A stretch of DNA of 38,533 nt. Origin: Branchiostoma floridae (Eukaryota > Chordata > Leptocardii > Amphioxiformes > Branchiostomatidae). The notes beneath the pieces were generated by a model, which worked only from the letters and a program-made list of their open reading frames with translations, did not search any database and had not been told where the DNA came from. The position numbers and the translations under genes were made by a program. Location: assembly GCF_000003815.2 (NCBI RefSeq), contig NC_049988.1, positions 19,447,557 to 19,486,089 on the forward strand. The letters are read 5' to 3'. Shown piece after piece: positions 11,101 through 22,400 of the stretch (its first letter is position 1; every line of letters begins with the position of its first letter).

Positions 11101-11165
11101 GTTCCCTATTGGTTGTCAGCCCCGTTGTTTCCTCATACGTCATAAGTGTGAATATATAATGACTG
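11101..11165 (-). promoter_or_regulatory. Conserved upstream module of G1 (CCAAT + CRE-like)
   Basis: Minus-strand CCAAT (11108-11112), TGACGT (11137-11142) and an AT-rich ATATAT stretch (11151-11160), 243 nt upstream of the G1 ATG. The AT-rich stretch lies upstream of the CCAAT, which is the wrong order for a classical TATA promoter. Confidence 0.4.
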
Positions 11166-11562
11166 ATTAAAGTTGTTTACGTCGAAGTCAGAGGCGTTCT
11201 ATTGAATTCCGCCAGGTGAACGGGTCGCAGGTCACACTTGTTTTTCAAACTGATCAGAAAACCCGTTCAGCCGCTCATGACGTAGTCCGTCTAGAGGTAT
11301 CCTGGTGCCTGAGGCATCTACCCTGACTTTAGACAAAGGGTTTATATCTTGAAATAAAAACACACCAATTTTTCAACTAATCATTGTAGTTAAAATATAG
11401 GCCTATTTCATTACCAATTTGGCATCATCAGTGTCATTATGTTGGGTATATGATTGTGTCAGACGATAGCATTGATGTGTTTTGAATCAGCCCCCCCCCC
11501 CTAAATATACGTTCCACTGTTGTTGGTGTTTTTGTCGAAATCCTTCGCGCTCATAGTCCGTT

Positions 11563-11575
11563 AGGTCACAGGTCA
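11563..11575 (+). promoter_or_regulatory. Perfect DR1 nuclear-receptor half-site pair upstream of G1
   Basis: AGGTCA-C-AGGTCA, two consensus half sites with a one-base spacer (the RXR/HNF4/PPAR type). It lies about 700 nt upstream of the G1 ATG. A weaker copy (GGGTCGCAGGTCA) is at 11222-11234. Confidence 0.4.
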
Positions 11576-12064
11576 CACTTGTTTTTCAAACTGATCAGAA
11601 AACCCGTCCAGCAGCTCATGACGTAGCGGCCATTCAAAGATCTTCAACGAAACGTAGTACCTGAACCATCAACCCTGACCTTAGACAAAGGGTTTATATT
11701 TTGAGATGAAAACACATCAATTCTTCACATAACGCAAGGCTTTGTCTTTCTAATAAGAATTGCTCTATGCCATACCCAACTTGACACTAGTGTCAGACTA
11801 TTGGATATATGAATGTGTAAGAGAATGGCATAACGTGTCTTGGTGTATCACTGAAGAACGTGCAGACACTTTTGTGAACACGGTGATTTTAGTCAGAGAA
11901 GCTTTATAACTCTGAGTGATCGACCTTTTCAAACTGGATTCCAGTGATAGATATTGGGAATTTAAACCACATCGCGATGATGTAATTGTGGGCTGAAGGT
12001 GTATCGGAACTTTATATAGAAGACATGGATCCATTTTCAAAAATTACAAATTTGCGATAAACTA

Positions 12065-12245
12065 TGTGTTATAGAGCGACTCCTCCTTCCTCGCCCACCA
12101 CCTACTCTGCCCTGCACAAAGTGTCCCAGACTATTCCACACTGCTCTGGGCCTGAGCAGCCACTTCAGACATCGCCACCAACAATCAGCAAATGAGACTG
12201 GATGGACATGAACTAATGCTCGGTCACGAGTGGACGCCGATGATG
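12065..12245 (+). pseudogene. LINE C-terminal relic with a C2H2 finger (copy 1)
   Basis: A short in-frame tail ending at 12211: LPCTKCPRLFHTALGL continuing to H-X4-H, a C-X2-C-X12-H-X4-H zinc finger, then ETGWT and a stop, followed by a GACGCCGATGATGG 3' end. Such fingers close the second ORF of some non-LTR retrotransposons. A near-identical copy is at 15655-15840, so it moved with a segmental duplication. Confidence 0.5.
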
Positions 12246-13326
12246 GTGTTTATTCTATTTATTTTGGACGCTTATGGCTGTTTTGTGTGACGTTACAGAC
12301 ACAAGCCTAATTTGGCAGTGTTGCCATCGGCGGTCTTCAACCTAGTAGAAAAACCTGTCGCTCTGCCGATCGTCGTTTTGGGATGAACCTTCAACTCTGA
12401 CCCCGCCAGAGGTGAACTTGCAATGCTGCTATCTGCTTGTTGTACATTTAAACAGAAAATGACGTCGTGACTTGGTAAACTTGAAATATCTGTTGAAATT
12501 TCAATCTATCCTGCATACAACATATTAATTATATTAGAATAAAAAAAAATGTCTGAAATTTACAGCCAAGAAAACTCGGGAACATCATTGAGCACGTGTA
12601 GCTGTCCCTGGTGCTGAAATGCCATTTTCATGTGATGCTGTAGTTGTGTCTTGGCTGGACCAGCAAACAGCGCCGCCATGCGATATGTGTCGGTGAGGCA
12701 GGCCCTTTAGCAGAGGTCACGCGGGGACATTCCACACCACAGTGTAGAATGAGAGTGAAACTCAGACGATGCTGTAATATCTATTGAAAATGAGGACGTC
12801 ATTCCTTCTCCCAAATATCTGGACCATCGTTGTTGTTTCCTATCAGATGAAGATTATAAATATCTTGCTAAAAGATGTGAAATGTGCAAAAAGGTGCAGA
12901 GTTATAGTTATAATATGCTCTTGTATTGTTGTAGCTGAACTGCTGCTTCTTAGATTATTGCTGTCCCTTCTCTTTTCTGCATCTTTTATCCTAAACATAT
13001 TTCACAGAACTCGCCTATCTTCCTACCTGTCCGTGTATATGTGCATCATTTTGGTCATATATGTATCAAACACACTCTTGGAAACAAATACCCTGTGCAG
13101 CTTATTTTATTTTCACCAAAAAATACATTTGAGTGAGCGAATTAAGCACACGCTATAATGGTCATCAACTGCACCTATGGCGCTGTGCAATAACAGAAAA
13201 CAGAAGTGCAGAACTTCCTATGTAATATGCTTATATCCTGTAGTATTCTTCTAACATGTCTACCACCATATTCATACCATATGCTATATGTATAATTCGC
13301 AATGTATATCATGCATTGGAAAAATC

Positions 13327-13417
13327 GTCTCTCTCCTCTCTCTCTCTCTCCCTCACTCTCTCTTTCTCACTCTCTCTCTCCCCCTCTCTCTCTCCCCCTG
13401 TCTCTCTCTCTTTTTCT
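13327..13417. repeat. (CT)n microsatellite
   Basis: Interrupted CT/CCCC tract in the G1-R spacer; shorter versions at about 3241-3265 and 17470. Confidence 0.85.
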
Positions 13418-13556
13418 CTTAAACTTAAAATTTGACAACTTTGATTATTTCTAATATGTCATTCGCAGATACAACGTAACTTTCTACATACTGACATGAC
13501 GTAAATATTTTTGCTATAATTTTCCTCCTACAATATAAGGTAAAAGTCTCTAATAA

Positions 13557-13755
13557 GCTGCACAAGCTACTGCCATGCCTGGCGAACCTCTGTCTCGTGT
13601 CAGCCACATGGTGATTTACATCATTCACCCTGACGGGAGACCTGGCGCATCCCGTCTTGTAATTAGCCAACGAAAGGGTATGTCACCCCGTAAGGGGCGG
13701 TATGACCCTGTCGTGTGTAAACATGTGTGATCACGTCGACCGATGATGATGATGC
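13557..13755. mobile_element. Probable retroelement 3' fragment ending in (GAT)n
   Basis: About 200 bp with different composition, ending GATGATGATGATG. The paralogous spacers at 3640-3690 and 17860-17915 lack it while matching on both sides. No clear coding frame. Call rests on the empty sites and the tail. Confidence 0.4.
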
Positions 13756-14604
13756 CATATATGTATATATACAGTGTAGTCATTTTTCGCCAAAACGTTT
13801 TCTTAATACATCTCTAATTCACAACTTCTAACACACATACATCTTGGCTTCTACAAAATTATACAAACTATCATGATTCTATCATGTGGCATGGCTGAAT
13901 ACATTGCTCAACTACTGAAGCTTCCAAGGCATCTGACCTTACAAATAGTGAATTCACTTGTTTTGTCTTTATTTCAACACCTTCCCAGCAATACGATTTC
14001 CCAATCTATTTCTGTATAAAAGTGAAATTCACAAACATGGTAACGTTACAAGCTAACGCTGCTCTTAAACGCCACAAGTCAACAGAACAGTAAATGTACT
14101 TCTGCTGCAATTACATGTGTGCACCATGAAGAATGACTCATATTTCCACGCATACATCGTTAGGAAGAGTAATACAGAAAACAAAACAAAGAATGGATTT
14201 ACACTATGTTTTATCGCCCTGTCCATGCATGGAATATTAGAATCTTAGAATAAGTACGAAAAGGACTTTTTTGGTGTTTACCACAGCAGTGAATGGCTTT
14301 GCCATCTTTTCTTGCGGAACTCCCTCCCCAGGCAAACGTTAAAAAACGTGTGCAGATATTGAAAATCAAGAATCAGGGCCAAACCCAAAAGTTAGCGCTG
14401 CTAAAAGTCTTCAAAGGAGGCTAACTCCGCGCTAGCTCGACGTCTAAATTCGCTCTTGATGCTCACCCGCCCACATTCATGAAGGACTGGTGTTTTTAAC
14501 CTTAGGGACGTTATCTATGTCAAAGATCAATATTTTGTACCTGAGGCATTCTTTCTTGTGGCAGCTAAGGGGTCTGTATGGGGATGGAGAGTAGTGCGGC
14601 ATAT

Positions 14605-14660
14605 GTGTGCGTGAGGGGGGGGGGGGGTCAGTGTGTGTTTGCGTGTGTGTGTTTGTTGGG
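14605..14660. repeat. Short (GT)n and poly-G tract 3' of the FReD relic
   Basis: A much shorter GT array with a run of about eleven G (near 14617), at the position paralogous to the other 3' arrays. Confidence 0.7.
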
Positions 14661-14907
14661 GGAGGGGACACGCAATAAAGATTTTGTGTGAAAGGGTGCA
14701 TACAAACAGAATCAAGCTGAATATCAAGTGAGCCGGTCGTCGCCATTGCATTGGAGCTTTGTTCCGGCATTTAGATAAATAAAACTTTACTCTTCGTAAT
14801 TACAGCTCAATGGGAACAATACGTCTGCAAGCTGTGAACTTATTGCGTGCAAAGAAAGCTGTTAGGGGCAGACGTCAGGGCGTCAGTTTAGTTAAAGTTG
14901 GTTATTT

Positions 14908-15354
14908 CTAAGAAGCAGGTCTGATCTTCATGACAGAAGACTTGATGGAGTACTTGTGAGCTGCCCACGGAAGCCATTGTATACCATGTACATGAGTCCC
15001 CCCGCCGCCATGCTTGTACGGCTGGTTCAGGTTAACGACGTCACAACTATAATACCACCAACCTCCACGACCGCCATTGATAACTGCGCAGTCACTGCCC
15101 GAAACAACGTCGTTATCCTGGTCGTGTGTTGAAAATCTGCTACCATTATGCGAGCTTAACCCGTACCCACCATCCCCAGCAGTGCCGCTATAGGCACCAA
15201 CATGCAGACGGTACTTTGCTGCTTCATCCTCGATATAGAACCTATCATATTCAGCGTATACCGTTTCCGAGGACCAATTTTCGAGATCAATACGCAGAAG
15301 GTATTCCCTGGCGTTAGAGATCTGAAAAATCTTGTCATTTCCCAGCCAAAACTC
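14908..15354 (-). pseudogene. R: 5'-truncated FReD exon relic
   Basis: An open frame for the last 148 residues of a FReD plus stop, starting inside the domain at [10 protein letters not shown] and ending MKIRPAS. It keeps the calcium-loop motif (STHDQDND), the second cysteine pair (SDCAV... and YYSCDV) and the YKHGGGG segment. About 68 N-terminal FReD residues are missing, along with the first cysteine pair. At 15354/15355 the homology stops abruptly and continues as spacer sequence also found near 11513 and 33231, so the break is a recombination junction. No collagen or anchor exon follows upstream before the next spacer. The frame has no internal stop or frameshift, so the loss is recent or the piece is still under constraint. 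Called a pseudogene because no start or upstream exon is visible. Confidence 0.85.
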
Positions 15355-18300
15355 TGGTCCACTGTTGTTGGTTTTTTGGTGGAAATCCTTCGCGCTCGTA
15401 GTCCGTTAGGTCGCAGGTCACACTTGTTTTTCAAACTGATCAGAAAACCCGTTCAGCAGCCCATGACGTAGCCGGCCATTTAAAGATCTTCAGCGATAAC
15501 GTAGCACCTGAAGAATCAACCCTGACCTTAGACAAAGGGTTTATATCTTGAGATGAAATAACAACAATTCTTATATACGCAACGGAAGACTTGGTCTTTC
15601 TAAATAGTATTGGTCTATGTCATGACCAACAAGACGTCATGTGCGATAAACTCGGTGTTATAGAGCGACTCCTCCTTCCTCGCCCACCACCCACTCTGCC
15701 CTGCACAAAGTGTCCCAGACTATTCCACACTGCTCTGGGCCTGAGCAGCCACTTCAGAAATCGCCACCAACAATCAGCAAATGAGACTGGATGGACATGA
15801 ACTAATGCTCGATCACGAGTTGACGCCGATGATGGTGTTTATTCTATTTATTTTGGACGCTTATGGCTGTTTTGTGTGACGCTACAGACCCAAGCCTAAT
15901 TTGGCAGTGTTGCCATCGGCGGTCTTCAACCTAGTAGAAAAACCTGTTACTCTGCCGATCGTCGTTTTGGGATGAACCTTTAACTCTGACCCCTCCAGAG
16001 GTGAACTTGCTATGCTGCTATCTGTCTTTATTGTTGTACATTTAAACAGAAAATGACGTCGTGACTTGTTAACTTGAAATATCTGTTAAAATTTCAATCT
16101 ATCCTGCATACAACATATTAGATATATTAGAATAAAAAAAAAATGTCTGAAATTTACAGCCAAGAAAACTCGGGAACATCATTGAGCACGTGTAGCTGTC
16201 CCTGGTGCTGAAATGCCATTTTCATGTGATGCTGTAGTTGCGCCTTGGCTGGACTAGCAAACAGCGCCACCATGCGATATGTGTTGGTGAGGCAGGCCCT
16301 TTAGCAGAGGTCACGCGGGGACATTCCACACCACAGTGTAGAATGGGAGTCAAACTCAGACGATGCTGTAATATCTATTGAAAATGAGGATGTCATTCCT
16401 TCTCCTAAATATCTGTATCTGTTGTTGTTTCCTATCAGATGAAGATTATAAATATCTTGCTAAAAGATGTGAAATGTGCAAAAAGGTGCAGAGTTATAGT
16501 TATAATATGCTCTTGTATTGTTGTGGCTGAACCGCTGCTTCTTAGATTGTTGCTGTCCCTTCTCTTTTCTGCATCTTTGCCCCTAAATATGTTTCATTGA
16601 ACTCACGTATCTTCCTGCCTGTCCGTGTATATGTGACTGTGCATCATTTTGGTCATATATGTATCAAACACACTCTTGGAAACAAATACCCAGTGCACCT
16701 TATTTTATTTTCACCAAAAAATACATTTGAGTGAGCGAATTAAGCACACACCATACTGATCATCAACTGCACCTATGGCGCTGTGCAATAACAGAAGTGC
16801 AGAACTTCCTATGAAACATGCTTATATCCTGTAGTGTTCTTCTAACATGTCTACCACCATATTCATACCATATGTTACATGTATACTTCGCAATGTATAT
16901 CATGCATTGCAAAAATCGTCTCTCCTCTCTCTCACAGGTGGAAATGAGACCGTAGCAATAGTGGGGATATACTTAAATTTGCAAATTTATATATAGCATA
17001 AATACTAAACATGGTCGACTATGTGTGACAGGGGCTTTACTCCCAACCATGGTCATTGTCACTCAAAAAGCTAGAAAGTAAATCCAGTCGTAGAGATTGG
17101 ATTGTATTTGAATATTGTTTACATAGATGTCTAACCTTCATAAATGTATGTATTGTATAACACTTGGTTTGTAAATTCTTTGCCCTTGAAACCAGACATA
17201 CGGCTGGAGAAATACCCAGTATGCCTTACTTTATTTTCACCAGAAATACATTTGAGTGAGCGAATTAAGCACACACCATATTGGTCATCAACTGCACCTA
17301 TGGCGCTGTGCAATAAATAACAGAATTCAGAAATGCAAAACTTCCTATAAAAAGTATGTAACATGCTTATATCCTGTAGTGTTCTTCTAACATGTCTACC
17401 ACCATATTCATACCATATGATATAAATAATTCGTAATGTATATCATGCATTGCAATAATCGCCTTTCCTCTCTCTCTCTTAACTTAAACATTTGACATCT
17501 TTAATTATTTCTAATATGTTGTCCGCAGATACAGCGTAACTTTCTACATACTGGCATGACGTATATATTGTAGGCCTTTTCAACTTAATAGAACTTGCAT
17601 TTACCATTATTAACCATCTATGTACTATATATAATATCTACTGTAACATGCAGTAATATTTTTCTACCATATTGCTACCACATATCATTATCACTATATA
17701 TACCTTATACCATTTAATGCATGTGCTATATGCACAATACCTTACAGGCCGCACTCTCTTAGCATTTTTATATCATGAACTGATTAAAAGATTTGTTTCC
17801 GTACCATTTAGAATTCTATAATTCTCTTCCTACAATATAAGAAAGAAGTCTCTAATATGCTGTACATGTGCAGGTATAATGTTGCTTTCTATATTATATG
17901 TTCGGTACTGCCATGCCACATATATATACAGTGTAGTATTTTTCGCCAAAACGTTTTTTTAATACATCTCTGAACTCTAATTCACAACTTCTGACACACC
18001 TACATACATCTTGCCTTCTACAAAATTATTCGTATTCCTTTAGCGTACTGAAGTTGAACTTGATTATAGCATCTGGTATGGAACTAAGGACTGGAAAAGA
18101 ATGGCTGAATGCATCGCTCAACTACTTTTTCTTCCAATACATCTGACGTTACAAATAGTAAATCCCCTTGTTTTGTCTTCATTTCAACACCTTCCCAGCA
18201 ATACGATTTCCCAATCTATTTATGGATAAACGTGAAATTCACTAAAATGCTAACGTTACAGGCCAGTGCTACTATTAAACGTTCCAAATCAACATATAAC

Positions 18301-18755
18301 CATAAATGTACTTCTGCCACAATCACATTTGTCCATTACAAGAATGGCGCGTATTTCCACCGATTCATCGTTACACACTTCGTTAGGAGAGTAATACGAA
18401 AAAAAGAACGGATTTATACTTTATTTTATACGTTTGGAATTAGTTAATGCACGGAATATTGAAATTGTAGAATGAGTTTAGGAAATGGATTGTAACGAGT
18501 TTACTACCGTTTGGCAGTGCCATCTTTTGATCACTTTTCAAACTGCAGTAAAAATGATTACTAGTATACTTTGCGCGGAAGCCGTGCGAAACTCACTCTC
18601 CCGGCATAAGAGACCCTTAGCCCGTGTTGAAAATCGTGAATCAGTGCTCACGCAAAAAAAAAGTTAGCGCTGCTAGAAGTATTCAAAGGAGGCTAACTTC
18701 GCGCTAGATCCACGTGCACGTCTAAATTAGGTCTTGGTTCTCACCTACCCAGTTT
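15355..18755. repeat. R-G2 spacer, duplicate of 11340-14604
   Basis: Collinear copy joined directly to the broken FReD relic at its left end and running into the gap at its right end. Bases 17080-17145 resemble intron 3 of G1/G3. No gene seen. Confidence 0.8.
15655..15840 (+). pseudogene. LINE C-terminal relic with a C2H2 finger (copy 2)
   Basis: The same relic as at 12065-12245, differing at only a few bases (one changes a residue between the two histidines). Stop at about 15800. Part of the duplicated spacer following the FReD relic. Confidence 0.5.
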
Positions 18756-18943
18756 NNNNNNNNNNNNNNNNNNNNNNNNNNNNNNNNNNNNNNNNNNNNN
18801 NNNNNNNNNNNNNNNNNNNNNNNNNNNNNNNNNNNNNNNNNNNNNNNNNNNNNNNNNNNNNNNNNNNNNNNNNNNNNNNNNNNNNNNNNNNNNNNNNNNN
18901 NNNNNNNNNNNNNNNNNNNNNNNNNNNNNNNNNNNNNNNNNNN
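18756..18943. other. Assembly gap (188 N)
   Basis: Run of N at the start of the GT array 3' of G2; probably an unassembled microsatellite. Confidence 0.99.
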
Positions 18944-18991
18944 GTGTGCATGTATGTGTATGTGCGTGTGTGTATGTGTGTGTGTATGTAG

Positions 18992-19042
<51 letters not shown>
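18944..19042. repeat. (GT)n array 3' of G2, bordering gap
   Basis: GT/TATG array beginning right after the N run; its true length is unknown. Confidence 0.9.
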
Positions 19043-19044
<2 letters not shown>

Positions 19045-19430
19045 GTATGGGTGGAGGGGACGCGCAAGAAATTTTTTATTCTCATGAATGTCGACTACGT
19101 AGTACGGTTTATGCCACGTTCATAATGCTCCCTGTGTACACATTACACAACATTGCCATCACAATTCACGTTTTAGAAGAAGATTTGTCGAAATATGCGC
19201 AGGATTGAAATTTTATCTCACCGTAAAAGGGCTCGTGCAGACAGAATCAAGAAAGTCAGGTGAGGTAGTTGTTAACATAGCATTGTTAAGAGATTTGCTC
19301 CAGCATTACTCTTTGGAAAGGCAGCTCAAAAGGAACATTACGTTAAGAAGCTGTTAGCGGAATGCGTTCGAAGAAAATATTTGCTAGATGCAAACGGCAG
19401 ATCGTTGGGTTAGTTATTGGTTGGTTGTCT

Positions 19431-22400
19431 CTAAGGAGCAGGCCTGATCTTCATGAAAGAAGACTTGATGGAGTACCGGTGAGCTGACCACGCATACCAT
19501 TCTATACCATTTTGATTATCCCCCCCGCCGCCATGCTTGTACGGCTGGTTCAGGTTAACCCATTCACAAGCACCATACCACCAACCACCACGACCGCCAA
19601 GGCTAGTTGCGCAGTCAACGCCCGAAATATCGTCGTTATCCTGGTCGTGTGTTGAGAATCTGTGACCATCATTGTAGCTCAACCCGTACCCACCATCCCC
19701 AGCAGTGCCGCTATAGGCACCAACATGCAGACGGTACTTTGCTGCTTCATCCTCGATATAGAACCTATCATATTCACCATATACCGTTTCTGAGGACCAA
19801 TTCTTCAGATCAATGCGCAGAAGGTATACCTTCTCGTTAGAGATCTGATAGATTTTGTCGTTTCCCAGCCAAAACTCACCACTGAGGTCCCCAAACCCAT
19901 TTTTGTAAGTTTTCCAGTCATTAGCAAAATCTACGGAACCGTCGAAGCGCTTCTGGAGGACAGTCCAGCCGCCGACTCCGGCTTTCATCTCACAGTAGAC
20001 CCGAAACGCGGCCCCGAAATCGTCTGGCTGGATGGTGTAGACACCGCTGGTGGTGTGGCCTGCCTTGTAGACGTCGTCACAATCTGTATAATGTAAGTCA
20101 TCCCAGATAGTGAACTTGCCGTTTGAACAAAGATTTGTGAAAGTAGGTGTTGGCAGAAAATTCAGGTCAAATGTAGACTTTGAAGATTATAACAACTTTG
20201 GAAGAAAAGGCAAGACGATAGACATTAACATATACCTGTAACCGGGCTGACATCGTTACCGGAACAATTACAGCTTCCGGGTGGTCTAGGGAGTCCGTCA
20301 CTGCCGTTCCGGCCGTCTGACCCGTTGGATCCGGGTGGGCTCTCGGGACCGGTCGGACCCTCGGGACCGGGTGGGCCCTCGGGACCGGGTGAGCCCTCGG
20401 GACCGGGCGGGCCAGGAGGTCCCGGTGGCTCGGCAGGACATGGAATCCCATCGCGACCGTCACGACCGCTCGGGCCAGGTAACCCCAGAGGCCCGTGCAT
20501 GCAGCCTACATGGCAATGTAAAGATCAGTCCGGTGTAAGACTAGATACGCACCGGAATGTGTGCAAAACAGGTTGAGGTTGTAATCCAAACAAAGTTCTC
20601 ATACATGAAAGATGAGACAAGATCGAAAGAGAAAATTGTCATTTCAGCAAGTTATCCATAAACACAATTCTGCCTCACAGCAGACTAACGATGCATTAAA
20701 GCTAGGTCTGGTTTTGATCCTTTTCTAGGTCGACATGGCTTGAATTAGAGTGCTGAAATCATTAGTTGTTAATTCCATAGAAAATGTGCTCTCGGCATAT
20801 TAGCAACACACTGCCACACGTGCGTCTAACTCATCCCTAGGCGTGAAAGCTATTGGATGTGAAGGATACTACTATTGCTCAGTATGAGACAACCAGTAAG
20901 GCCTACGTCACATTTCCAAACCGGGGCCCGGCCGGGTAGCTTTCGAGAACGAAAAGTATGATATTAAAGACACCCAACTACACAAGACGTAAATAGAATA
21001 GTAGAGGGCATTATTTGTGTACATTTTACGTATACATTTCTATTGTTTCGTTTCCACAAATTAATAGCCCGTCCGGGCCCGGCTTGGAAATCTGACGTTA
21101 CCTTAACATTTGAAAATACCGAACAGGACGTTATAATAAAAAAATCATTACATTGCGTATAGCAAGCAGACACTTAACCACCAGACGGCAGAGTGAAAGT
21201 GTTGGCGGCTCTCTTTGCCCTGCGGCGGCGGGTGGGATCAGAAAAGACGGGCGGCCGGTCCTAGTCTCTACCAGACTCCCGCCTGGCCGAATAGGGGGCT
21301 TTGGCCAAGTTAGGAATATAAGCCCAGTAGTAGTTGATTGGCCTAGGAGTATAGGCGGCCTTGTAGCAAACTGTACTCCTCGCGATCGGCCATCTAACTT
21401 CTCTAACGTGTTTTCTGTCTTATTTGGCCAATTTCCAATTTCTATTTTTCCAGCGACCTGTGGAGCCTGGTAAAGGCTAGGCCGGCCCCGATCTACAGCC
21501 CGTCTGCTGCAGGACGGAGCGTCTCGGGACGGAACATGACGTCTGTCTATGCTCGCAATGCTTTTCAATATAGCATCAAAAATAATAGACATAAGTATGG
21601 GAACCCAACTTACCTGGCGTCTTACTCATCTCGTAAAGACGCTGCTCCAAGGCGGCGGTTCGGTTTCGCTCCTTGTCCAGATCACGCTTCAAGACGTCAA
21701 CAGTGGTGGACAGTTGGCGAATGTCGTCTTGGTCGCGCTTCAAGGCCTCAACAGTGGTGGACATGTCGTCTTGGTCGCGCTTGAAGGCGTCAACAGTGGT
21801 GGAAAGTTGGCGCATGTCGTCTCGGTCGCGCTTGAATGCGTCAACAGTGGTGGACAGTTGTGATATCTCCTGCAAATTTATAAGCGTATGTATAAATGTA
21901 AACGCACGTCAGAATACCAACCGTAAAAAACAAAATGAAAAAGCAGAACGCTCTGGCTTAATGGACTCAATAAAGCTTGATAAACAAAACAGGCACGCAG
22001 GAACAGACAGACTTAATGTCAGAAAAAGTGATTTATAACAGGTCCTGTGGCACAGGGGTATTTACCTCTTTATTGATGAACGTCAGAGGGGCGAGTCCCA
22101 CACCAACTAGACTAAGCATCACGGTAATGCCGGCGATCATGCAGCTGCGGTGGGAGCGGATGAAGCTACAGAGGGCACCACGGCCGCTTGCTTCACCCTG
22201 ATACGTGCGGTCTGTTAGAAAACAAGAGCTTTTAAAACAAAAAATGTTTTATCGAAACGTTGAACTGAAATTTTCAACACAAAAGTTGGAATTATCCAAT
22301 TTTATAAATGTCCAACTCCATTCTTTATCAAGGAATGACATCAGACTGGAATTGGACTGTCCAAAATCTGGGGAAATTCAACTTTTGTGCTGTAAATCAA

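Larger units (their letters stand above)
11340..14604. repeat. G1-R spacer, duplicated as 15355-18755
   Basis: No host gene. From the DR1/CRE stretch to the pre-(GT)n segment, this block is collinear with 15355-18755 and nearly identical in parts (for example around 12060-12480 versus 15655-16070). It contains a LINE relic and a (GAT)n-tailed insert. Confidence 0.8.

Noticed and set aside
11151-11160. TATA box for G1
   Set aside because: It lies upstream of the CCAAT and CRE-like motifs relative to the gene and is degenerate in G0, so it is an unlikely core promoter.
13327-13417. CRISPR-like or satellite array
   Set aside because: Simple (CT)n with no spacers; no CRISPR arrays are expected or seen in this eukaryotic window.
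18109-18447. 112-residue open frame in the R-G2 spacer
   Set aside because: The region is duplicated at 4300-4470 and 13915-14200 without keeping the frame; no motifs.
20325-20576. Gly/Pro-rich open frame on the plus strand
   Set aside because: Antisense of the G2 collagen exon; GC-rich Gly-X-Y DNA is open on both strands.
21131-21592. A 153-residue open frame on the minus strand covering the furin exon
   Set aside because: It reads the conserved RAKRAAN block in the wrong frame, has no homology I recognise, and spans a likely intron; probably chance.
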